From positions 1-8,766 of the forward strand of contig JAFDUB010000070.1 of assembly GCA_019594025.1 (NCBI GenBank): a stretch of DNA of 8,766 bases. Direction: 5' to 3'. Position 1 is the first letter of the stretch. Each line of letters opens with the position of its first letter. Source of the stretch: Thermoplasmata archaeon (GTDB taxonomy: Archaea > Thermoplasmatota > Thermoplasmata > Halarchaeoplasmatales > Halarchaeoplasmataceae). Positions 1-5,038 of the stretch are shown here, piece by piece. Position numbers and translations under genes: made by a program. The notes below the pieces were generated by a model. The model was not told where the DNA came from. It did no database searches and saw nothing but the letters and a program-made list of their open reading frames with translations.

Positions 1-525
1 CATGAGAAAGCAGCCTCTCCCCAGTAAGGTATCATTAAATGCGTCTATAGTTATGAGCGCTCCGCTCAAGCCCGTAGCGACTATTGAAAAAATTGTACCG
101 GAGAGTGTTAAAGCAAAGGACCTCGCCTTAAAAGAATTATATATGCCTAAGCTTACAAATATTAAAAACACTGTTGTAGCAAGCAGTGAGCCAAGCATCA
201 GCGAGCGTTCCCAACCTGCAGTTGCAACTAAGAAATCCGGGTTCAGCAGATATATGAAAGGCAGTACGATGAAAGGAACGGAAAGTGATAAAAACACACC
301 AGTTAGTTTAACCCATTTCCTGTTACCTTGTTTTTCTTTGACTTCGGGGTAAAGGCCGGAGTAGATCTCCCAATAGTAATCTACCTCCCTCATCCACGAG
401 GGATCATATTGCGTATAAAAGAATGCTCGGCAGTAGGGGCAGTTGACATTTTGTCCACCGGTACCTTCTACCTTTTCATAAAAGGTGGAACCGCATCTTG
501 GACACCGTACGAGTTGTAGCTTCAT
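1..525 (-). CDS. Zinc-ribbon multi-span membrane protein, 3' end beyond the window
   Basis: Reading the minus strand from the ATG at 525 gives 175 codons with no stop, open at the left edge. The first 40 residues form a treble-clef or zinc-ribbon module with Cys8-x2-Cys11 and Cys29-x2-Cys32. A short charged aromatic linker (about 41-72) leads to three hydrophobic segments at roughly 73-94, 109-128 and 137-160. This layout suggests a membrane protein with a cytosolic metal-binding head, a common architecture in Euryarchaeota. I do not recognise a named family and assign no function. The plus-strand reading of 2-352 is a shadow: it is compositionally odd and has no domain. A TATA-like box near 547-557 lies about 25 nt upstream of the ATG, so the transcript is probably leaderless. 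The gene is divergent from the DnaA-like gene and shares its 83-bp promoter region. Confidence 0.8.
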   Translation of the reverse strand, partial: MKLQLVRCPRCGSTFYEKVEGTGGQNVNCPYCRAFFYTQYDPSWMREVDYYWEIYSGLYPEVKEKQGNRKWVKLTGVFLSLSVPFIVLPFIYLLNPDFLVATAGWERSLMLGSLLATTVFLIFVSLGIYNSFKARSFALTLSGTIFSIVATGLSGALITIDAFNDTLLGRGCFLM

Positions 526-548
526 GTTTCTGTGAAAGTACTAAAGTG

Positions 549-586
549 ATATGTTTTTTTGGGTTGAAAGAAAACATATTTAATAC
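549..586. promoter_or_regulatory. Divergent promoter with 9-bp inverted repeat
   Basis: The arms ATATGTTTT (549-557) and AAAACATAT (571-579) are perfect inverted copies separated by 13 nt. The right arm runs into CATATTTAATAC (575-586), a good archaeal TATA box about 28 nt before the TTG at 609. The left arm, read on the minus strand, forms the start of a TATA-like element about 25 nt before the ATG at 525. Both genes would then be transcribed divergently as leaderless mRNAs from symmetric sites. Whether a dimeric regulator also uses the symmetry is inference. Confidence 0.55.
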
Positions 587-608
587 AACTACTTGATATG
601 GGGTTGTC

Positions 609-2339
609 TTGGCAAGAGTAGAATTTCCGACCGGTATAAAGATACAGGAGAAAAAAGGAGCGGGACAACTTGAACCCCTTCTATCGAAGTTAAAAAAATA
701 TGCCTTCAATGGATACCTCCTTGTGGTGGTTGATGATCAATTGGAGGGTTACATCACTTTAAAGGATGGTAGGCCTAGAAACGCCCTACTCTATACTCCA
801 GCCGATAAAGAAATTAAGGGCCGAACCGCCCTTCAGAAGATACGGGAGATGGGGCCTATGGAGGAGCTCAGGATTAAAGTACATACCAACGTTGATATCG
901 ATTCTCTAATTTCTTCTACAAAAGGCAAATTGACTGCTGAAGACCTGGGGGCTGAGGAACATATAGCTTTTGAAGAAGTTGACTCGGGAAAAAAAGACGA
1001 AAAAGAATCAGAAAGAAAGAACCTTGAAGAAGAACTCCAACGCCGTATAATCGAACACGAGATGAAAGAGATGGAGGTCGAGGAAAAAGAAATAGGCGTC
1101 TACGATATGCTTATCAAAGAAAGGAAAGGGATCCCTCCGTCGGAACCCGGTCTTTTTCCTGAAAGGTACTCTTTTGAAAATTTCATTGTAGGACCAAATA
1201 ACAAATTCGCCTACACCGCGGCCCGGGAGGTTAGCAGATTTCCAGGCGACACATTCAATCCACTTTTCATAACCAGTCCTTCGGGTCTGGGAAAAACCCA
1301 TCTTTTAAAATCCATAGGGCATTATGTGTTAAAAAATCATCCTGAAATGAAGGTGGAGTATAACACAACTACGAATTTTTCTACCGAACTATCTAAAGCT
1401 GATTCTGATGCACTCGAAGACCACATTCAGCACGTGGATATTTTCCTATTAGATGATCTTCAATTTTTAGCTAATCGGGTGGAGTTACAGGAGAAAATTT
1501 ACCACATTTTCAACATTATAAAGAAAAATGGGGGTCAAATTGTTCTGGCTTCGGATAGAACCCCTGACGAGATCCCCTCCTTAAAGGACCGGTTGATAAC
1601 GAGATTCAAATCTGGCCTTGTAGTTGACATTAGACCTCCAACATTCGAAACCCGTCGGGCTATAGTGAAGAAAATTATCAATCGGTATGAGGTTGAAGTT
1701 CCAGACGATATAATGGATTTCATAGCTAAAAACGTGAAAAAAAATGTAAGGGAATTAGAGGGTGCCTTGAACAGAATACTGGCCTTTTCTTCCATGCTTA
1801 ACGAGGAGATAACACATGAGGTTGTTAAGGAAAGTCTTAGTCACTATACCGAAGCTCCGATTAAAGAAGAGAGAGCGCCGACATATTCTTTCTTACCGGG
1901 TCGAAGTTATCTTATTGAGGAGGCCAATGTGGAACGTGGATTTGAAATAGTGAAAGGGCTTTCTAGTCAACACTCAATTTACATTTTTTCAAGAATTAAT
2001 CCCCAACGGGTTCAAGACGATTTTGGTCTGAGCAACGCAACTATAATCTGGTTAACAGGTAGAGATAGTGAGAATTTTGAAACCACACCTCCAAACCTAG
2101 AAAGTTTAACCTGGCATATGGAGGAATTGCTCAAAGAAGGGCCCGTTATTTTATTGGATGGTATCGAATACCTTATCGGCCAGACCGGATTCGACGCTAC
2201 GATTCAGTTTGTGCGTCACATGGTCGACATGGTCTCCGAGAGTGAGACCATCTTTTTGTTAACGATTAGTCCCGCAGCGTTGGAAAAGAAACAGGTAAGT
2301 ATACTCGAACGTGAGTTGGAGGTGGTTAATTATGAATGA
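609..2339 (+). CDS. DnaA-type AAA+ ATPase fused to C-terminal DUF835 domain
   Basis: The protein has 576 residues. Residues 1-95 form a small alpha/beta domain faintly like PATAN/DUF4388 (GYITLKDGRP at 47-56). Residues 115-175 are charged and probably coiled coil. Residues 187-413 match the bacterial DnaA ATPase closely: FENFIVGPNN (189-198), Walker A SGLGKTHLL (225-233), Walker B LLDDLQFL (280-287), sensor 1 LASDRTPDEI (313-322), box VII DRLITRF (327-333) and the sensor 2 helix VRELEGALNR (380-389). Residues about 430-565 are a DUF835 domain with a Walker-B-like strand (VILLDGIEYL) but no visible P-loop. The domain IV helix-turn-helix that binds DnaA boxes is absent. Archaea normally initiate replication with Orc1/Cdc6, so ATP-dependent assembly or regulation is more likely than origin firing; that is inference. 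The TTG start is the first possible one after an in-frame stop at 594-596 and suits a leaderless transcript. The stop overlaps the next gene by 8 nt. Confidence 0.9.
   Translation: MARVEFPTGIKIQEKKGAGQLEPLLSKLKKYAFNGYLLVVVDDQLEGYITLKDGRPRNALLYTPADKEIKGRTALQKIREMGPMEELRIKVHTNVDIDSLISSTKGKLTAEDLGAEEHIAFEEVDSGKKDEKESERKNLEEELQRRIIEHEMKEMEVEEKEIGVYDMLIKERKGIPPSEPGLFPERYSFENFIVGPNNKFAYTAAREVSRFPGDTFNPLFITSPSGLGKTHLLKSIGHYVLKNHPEMKVEYNTTTNFSTELSKADSDALEDHIQHVDIFLLDDLQFLANRVELQEKIYHIFNIIKKNGGQIVLASDRTPDEIPSLKDRLITRFKSGLVVDIRPPTFETRRAIVKKIINRYEVEVPDDIMDFIAKNVKKNVRELEGALNRILAFSSMLNEEITHEVVKESLSHYTEAPIKEERAPTYSFLPGRSYLIEEANVERGFEIVKGLSSQHSIYIFSRINPQRVQDDFGLSNATIIWLTGRDSENFETTPPNLESLTWHMEELLKEGPVILLDGIEYLIGQTGFDATIQFVRHMVDMVSESETIFLLTISPAALEKKQVSILERELEVVNYE
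2318..2325 (+). promoter_or_regulatory. Shine-Dalgarno site deciding the downstream start
   Basis: GGAGGTGG lies 6-7 nt upstream of the ATG at 2332, inside the end of the DnaA-like gene. It is a near-perfect match to the archaeal anti-SD and argues for ATG 2332 over the earlier in-frame GTG at 2311. It supports translation of the zinc-ribbon protein from the same mRNA. Confidence 0.75.
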
Positions 2340-2763
2340 AGAAGAGAGGAACGAAAAGTTGTCGATTCAATCCCGGGCTTTTAAAGCATTTGATGGGGGA
2401 GACATGCCTTCCGACCTTGTAAAAAACGAGTTATGTACCATCTCAGAGGCTCAGGAAATGTACGAACGCTATTTGGAATTCCAGGATTATGAGGTTCCTG
2501 AGGATAGAATGACCGCGAAGTTATTGACACAAATCGGACTTATTGGTAGCCGCATCGCTCGACTTGAGATAAAATTATTGAATTCCATGTTACTGCCTAA
2601 AACTGCTGAATGTAAGGACTGTAATTACAAAGGAGTTTATGGTGTCGGTATAGTATGTCAACGGTGTGGTAGCGTGGGAGTGTATGTTCCTCCTGAAATA
2701 AGCGAGGATATTTTGAAGAGCATCCCTAGATCCGGCTTTCGACCGTGGGAAGAGGAAGGATAA
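2332..2763 (+). CDS. Small zinc-ribbon protein coupled to the DnaA-like ATPase
   Basis: The protein has 143 residues. The N-terminal two thirds (1-90) are predicted helical and rich in acidic residues, with no membrane segment. The C-terminal part holds a zinc ribbon with Cys94-x2-Cys97 and Cys109-x2-Cys112, followed by a proline-rich tail ending in acidic residues. The family is unknown to me. The ATG is preceded by a strong Shine-Dalgarno sequence and overlaps the end of the DnaA-like gene by 8 nt, so the two proteins are very probably made together and may interact. The ribbon could bind nucleic acid or a protein partner; the sequence alone does not decide. The longer reading from GTG 2311 would add seven residues encoded over the SD site and is less likely. 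Confidence 0.85.
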   Translation: MNEEERNEKLSIQSRAFKAFDGGDMPSDLVKNELCTISEAQEMYERYLEFQDYEVPEDRMTAKLLTQIGLIGSRIARLEIKLLNSMLLPKTAECKDCNYKGVYGVGIVCQRCGSVGVYVPPEISEDILKSIPRSGFRPWEEEG

Positions 2764-2910
2764 AAAAGGTAGAGGGGGCACCATGGCAAGAAGTCTTCCC
2801 TCAGAGGCATGTGGATAGGCACTCTGTATTTCCAACATCTTTTTAACCATGGTGAGTTACCACCCTCGAACCGAGATTACGGTTTAAAACATTTCCAAAG
2901 TGCTTGGAAC

Positions 2911-2926
2911 ATAAATATTATAAAAA
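2911..2926 (+). promoter_or_regulatory. TATA box for a leaderless transcript
   Basis: ATAAATATTATAAAAA is a strong archaeal TATA element. Its centre is about 27 nt upstream of the ATG at 2947, the spacing expected when transcription starts at the start codon. It fixes the start of the next gene and argues against the upstream in-frame ATG at 2809, whose reading would run through this box. Confidence 0.65.
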
Positions 2927-2946
2927 AACCCTGCATTACCGTTGAC

Positions 2947-3186
2947 ATGGCATGCAAACAGAGTTCATTCCAGGATTTCATAACTAAAAAAGAGCCTCTC
3001 GAGGAGTGCATGTCCGAGGAAGAGAGAATCGATTTTATCCGTGAACATGGTACTGAAACCATGAAAAAGGGATTAGAATACGTACTCCAAGGTAACAAAT
3101 ACAAGCCGAAAAAGGAGAGGATGTGGGAGGAACGATTGTATGAGGGAAAGAAGATGGTGAGGCAGATATTGGAAAAGCAGGGTTGA
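2947..3186 (+). CDS. Small hypothetical protein, 79 residues
   Basis: I do not recognise this protein. From ATG 2947 it has 79 residues, is soluble, strongly charged and probably all-helical. An acidic stretch near residues 22-30 (MSEEERIDF) is followed by a basic C-terminal half (about 48-79) that could form one long helix with alternating Lys/Arg and Glu. Two cysteines (Cys3 and Cys21) do not form a zinc motif. An in-frame extension back to ATG 2809 would add 46 residues, but they are encoded over an excellent TATA box and look like non-coding sequence, so I prefer the short form. The gene is convergent with the zinc-ribbon/DUF4342 gene, whose stop lies 10 nt away. The 183 nt upstream hold no other gene I can support. 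Confidence 0.6.
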   Translation: MACKQSSFQDFITKKEPLEECMSEEERIDFIREHGTETMKKGLEYVLQGNKYKPKKERMWEERLYEGKKMVRQILEKQG

Positions 3187-3196
3187 ATTTGCGCTT

Positions 3197-3511
3197 TTAA
3201 CTCTTTCGAATCAATGTAACCTCGTACTTTTTTGTCAGTGCCGTGAGAATTCCAGCCCCGGCAAGTAAAGGTGCTATAGCCGCGGCGGTGATTCCGGCGG
3301 TTAACGATAGGTCCATCACTTTGTTTCCTTCTGGATCCTTAATGATGATTCGTCGTGTATTCCCCTCCTCAAGCACATCGCTCAATTTTCGAACCAGCTC
3401 TTCCGCATTGGCAAAGAAAAAGTCAGCATTGGCCCAGTTTATCCGCGCACCACAATGCATGCAGTAATTCGCTCCTTCGGGGGAGTCCATATCGCACCTT
3501 TTACACTTCAT
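3197..3511 (-). CDS. Zinc-ribbon/DUF4342 protein
   Basis: The protein has 104 residues. An N-terminal zinc ribbon of the short archaeal/bacterial type has Cys3-x2-Cys6 and Cys17-x2-Cys20. Residues 36-104 match my recollection of DUF4342: a helix (AEELVRKLSDVLEEGN), a beta hairpin (RRIIIKDPEGNKVMDL), then a glycine/alanine-rich hydrophobic stretch (71-93, including TAGITAAAIAPLLAG) and a closing strand. The hydrophobic stretch could be a short membrane hairpin or a buried core; DUF4342 has no firm function that I know of. The ATG at 3511 is followed at once by the ribbon, so the start is natural. A TTTAAAT box at 3544-3550 is the likely promoter. The gene is convergent with the 79-residue protein. 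Confidence 0.85.
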   Translation of the reverse strand: MKCKRCDMDSPEGANYCMHCGARINWANADFFFANAEELVRKLSDVLEEGNTRRIIIKDPEGNKVMDLSLTAGITAAAIAPLLAGAGILTALTKKYEVTLIRKS

Positions 3512-3543
3512 CTTCGATCACATAAATAATAGTAATAAGGTGG

Positions 3544-3550
3544 TTTAAAT
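3544..3550 (-). promoter_or_regulatory. Probable TATA box for the DUF4342 gene
   Basis: TTTAAAT lies about 36 nt upstream of the ATG at 3511, which would give a leader of around 10 nt. It sits in AT-rich DNA with another possible box at 3520-3530, so the exact element is uncertain. Confidence 0.35.
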
Positions 3551-3582
3551 AGTTATAGTAAAAAAATTCTTTTCCCTCTGGT

Positions 3583-3606
3583 CGCATTAAAAGGAATTTA
3601 AATGCG
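3583..3606. repeat. Inverted repeat (CGCATT/AATGCG)
   Basis: CGCATT (3583-3588) and AATGCG (3601-3606) are perfect inverted copies. Allowing one bulged base, the stem extends to about nine pairs (CGCATTAAA with TTTAAATGCG) around an AGGAA loop. It lies between the 3' end of tRNA-Glu and the DUF4342 promoter and could be a terminator-like hairpin of the tRNA transcript or an operator. Confidence 0.45.
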
Positions 3607-3607
3607 C

Positions 3608-3624
3608 AGGAATCATAGATTCCT
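3608..3624. repeat. Inverted repeat (AGGAATC/GATTCCT)
   Basis: AGGAATC and GATTCCT form a perfect 7-bp inverted repeat with a 3-nt centre, starting one base after the previous hairpin. It lies 42 nt beyond the 3' end of mature tRNA-Glu in the direction of its transcription. There is no strong T-run right after it, so a role as terminator is only possible. Confidence 0.45.
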
Positions 3625-3665
3625 CCTGTTTACAATTTCTTCACTAGCGTTCAGAAATATGTAAA

Positions 3666-3760
3666 TGCTCCCGCCGGGATTCGAACCCGGGTGTTCGGCT
3701 GTCTCCGACCGTTTTGGTCTCGAAAGGCCGAAATGATTGGCCGGACTACACTACGGGAGC
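3666..3760 (-). tRNA. tRNA-Glu(UUC), intron-containing
   Basis: The minus strand folds into a full cloverleaf: acceptor GCTCCCG paired with CGGGAGC, discriminator A, a D arm of the archaeal Glu/Asp kind, anticodon stem TTCGGC/GCCGAA, and a T arm with GGTTCGAATCC. CCA is not encoded. The anticodon loop is split by a 20-nt intron; removing it leaves the 7-nt loop CTTTCGA with anticodon TTC (genomic 3722-3724) and a 75-nt mature tRNA. No clear TATA box is visible at the expected place just upstream of 3760; a CATAAAAG element near 3825-3830 would imply a leader of about 40 nt. Protein readings across this gene are artefacts. Confidence 0.95.
3701..3720 (-). other. tRNA-Glu intron with canonical bulge-helix-bulge
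   Basis: The 20-nt intron sits at the canonical position 37/38. The fold is: anticodon stem; 4-bp central helix CTTT/GGAG; 3-nt bulges CGA and ACA on opposite strands; then intron helix GACC/GGTC closed by an AAAAC loop. Cutting after the second base of each bulge gives exactly the mature anticodon loop. This is the substrate of the archaeal tRNA-splicing endonuclease (EndA). Confidence 0.9.
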
Positions 3761-3791
3761 AAAAGTGAGTGTAACGAATTCTTGCGACTGC

Positions 3792-3808
3792 GGGGAACGA
3801 TGTTCCCC
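3792..3808. repeat. Perfect inverted repeat (GGGGAAC/GTTCCCC)
   Basis: GGGGAAC and GTTCCCC are perfect 7-bp arms around GAT. The repeat lies 32 nt upstream of the 5' end of tRNA-Glu, in the region between that gene and the aminotransferase gene. It could be an operator or a hairpin in a tRNA precursor leader. Confidence 0.55.
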
Positions 3809-3813
3809 ATGAG

Positions 3814-3840
3814 AGCAAAACGACTTTTATGAGTTTTGCT
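3814..3840. repeat. Perfect inverted repeat (AGCAAAAC/GTTTTGCT)
   Basis: AGCAAAAC (3814-3821) and GTTTTGCT (3833-3840) are perfect 8-bp arms with an 11-nt spacer. The spacer holds a TATA-like CATAAAAG on the minus strand. It starts 5 nt after the previous inverted repeat, so the two form a structured block between two divergent genes. Confidence 0.55.
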
Positions 3841-3900
3841 ATTACCATACTGAAGGCGTGGCGTCTTAAACAGGAGGCCTGATAAATAATTTTCTGCACC

Positions 3901-3913
3901 AAAATATCTTATA
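3901..3913 (+). promoter_or_regulatory. Probable TATA box for the aminotransferase-flpA pair
   Basis: AAAATATCTTATA lies about 38 nt before the ATG at 3947 and about 30 nt before the in-frame GTG at 3938. No Shine-Dalgarno site is visible before either codon, which fits a leaderless or short-leader transcript. Confidence 0.4.
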
Positions 3914-3946
3914 GGACTTCATGCACTGCCTCCCTCGGTGTGCTAT

Positions 3947-5038
3947 ATGGAAGACCCCTTCAAATATGCCCACGAAAGGGAAGACGAGATAATCTGGATG
4001 AGCCAGAATACGAACGAATTGGATACCAGTCCTCTCATCCAAAGAAAGATTTTGAGTGCAGTAAAGAGTAAAAAGTATGCCCTCTATCCCCACCAAAAAG
4101 GGCATTTGGGTCTGAGGGAGACACTCCTCAAAGATCTAGGTTTGGAAAACGGCTTCGACGGGATCATCACCAACGGAGCTATCGAAGCTAGTTACTTTTT
4201 AACACGCGCTATATTGAACAAGGGCGATAATGTGATCGCTTCGGATCCGAGTTTTATGCCAATCCATCATCAGATACGCCTATGTGGTGCCGACCCGAAG
4301 GAAATATACGTTTACAAGGACCCCTATCACATGACGGTAGATGAAATCAACGAAGCGGTGGACGATTCCACCAAAGCTGTACTTTTGATAGATCCACTGA
4401 ACCCACTGGGTTCATCATATACCCGGGACGAGGTCAAGGGAGTGTGCGAGATAGCCGAGGACAACGATATATGGGTTATAGACGATATCACCTACCGGGA
4501 TTTTGCCTACGACCATACCTTAGCGACGGAATTTGTACCGGAACGAACATTCCTAATATATTCATTCTCGAAGAACTGCGGATTCGCCGGAATGCGCCTC
4601 GGTGCCGTGATCATACCCGATAATATGTTTGATGAAATCAGCAGATGGAGGTCCAATCCTCTTTCAGCTAACATTCTTGCTCAAGTAGGAGCTAAAGTTG
4701 CACTTGAGACCAAGAGTCAGTGGCTTCCAGAGATGCTGGAGCAGTCCCGTAAAAATCAGAAGATCATCAAGAAAGCCATCGATAACACCGATGGTGTACA
4801 TCTCCCCGTATTCCCATCGAACACCAATATGTTCGTAATCGATATACAGGAAACGGGCCTCGATCCGGATGACATTCAGGAGGTACTGCTGAAGCAGCAC
4901 GATATATTCGTACGAGGCGGAACCTACGTGTCTACCAAGGCAGGTGAAAATTTCGTTAGAGCGTCCTTCACGGTACCAGAACCACAGGTCAAAAAATTCG
5001 CCGAGATATTCCCAGAAGTTATCGAGAAGATGAGATGA
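3947..5038 (+). CDS. PLP-dependent class I/II aminotransferase
   Basis: The protein has 363 residues, a usual length for fold-type I aminotransferases of the aspartate/histidinol-phosphate group. It should transfer an amino group between an amino acid and a 2-oxo acid in the cytosol; the substrate cannot be told from sequence. Visible PLP-site residues are Asn152 in NPLG, Asp180 and Tyr183 in DITYRDF (pyridine nitrogen and 3-OH contacts), the Schiff-base Lys209 in SFSKN, Arg217 in GMRLG (phosphate side), and the carboxylate-binding Arg338 in VRASF. The Y-P-x-x-x-G-x-x-x-L-R start of the large domain is present at 47-57. I chose ATG 3947; GTG 3938 would add three residues. The final ATGA is shared with the fibrillarin gene, so the two are translationally coupled. 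Confidence 0.92.
   Translation: MEDPFKYAHEREDEIIWMSQNTNELDTSPLIQRKILSAVKSKKYALYPHQKGHLGLRETLLKDLGLENGFDGIITNGAIEASYFLTRAILNKGDNVIASDPSFMPIHHQIRLCGADPKEIYVYKDPYHMTVDEINEAVDDSTKAVLLIDPLNPLGSSYTRDEVKGVCEIAEDNDIWVIDDITYRDFAYDHTLATEFVPERTFLIYSFSKNCGFAGMRLGAVIIPDNMFDEISRWRSNPLSANILAQVGAKVALETKSQWLPEMLEQSRKNQKIIKKAIDNTDGVHLPVFPSNTNMFVIDIQETGLDPDDIQEVLLKQHDIFVRGGTYVSTKAGENFVRASFTVPEPQVKKFAEIFPEVIEKMR

Noticed and set aside
2..352. Plus-strand open reading of 116 codons
   Set aside because: It is the shadow of the minus-strand zinc-ribbon membrane gene, has no domain, and its composition is unlike a real protein.
2311..2331. GTG start adding seven residues to the zinc-ribbon protein
   Set aside because: These codons cover the GGAGGTGG ribosome site of ATG 2332, so the later start is better.
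2783..2818. 11-codon reading after AGAGGGGG
   Set aside because: Too short and without any other support; it may be part of an untranslated region.
3587..3616. Minus-strand 9-codon reading with a perfect AGGAGG site
   Set aside because: Only nine codons, inside two inverted repeats; the AGGAGG partly belongs to the repeat arm. No support for a peptide.
3651..3902. Minus-strand reading of 83 codons
   Set aside because: It crosses tRNA-Glu and contains the typical tRNA-derived peptide; not a protein.
3600..3946. C/D box guide RNA, looked for because of fibrillarin nearby
   Set aside because: No RTGATGA box C at a proper distance from a CTGA box D on either strand.
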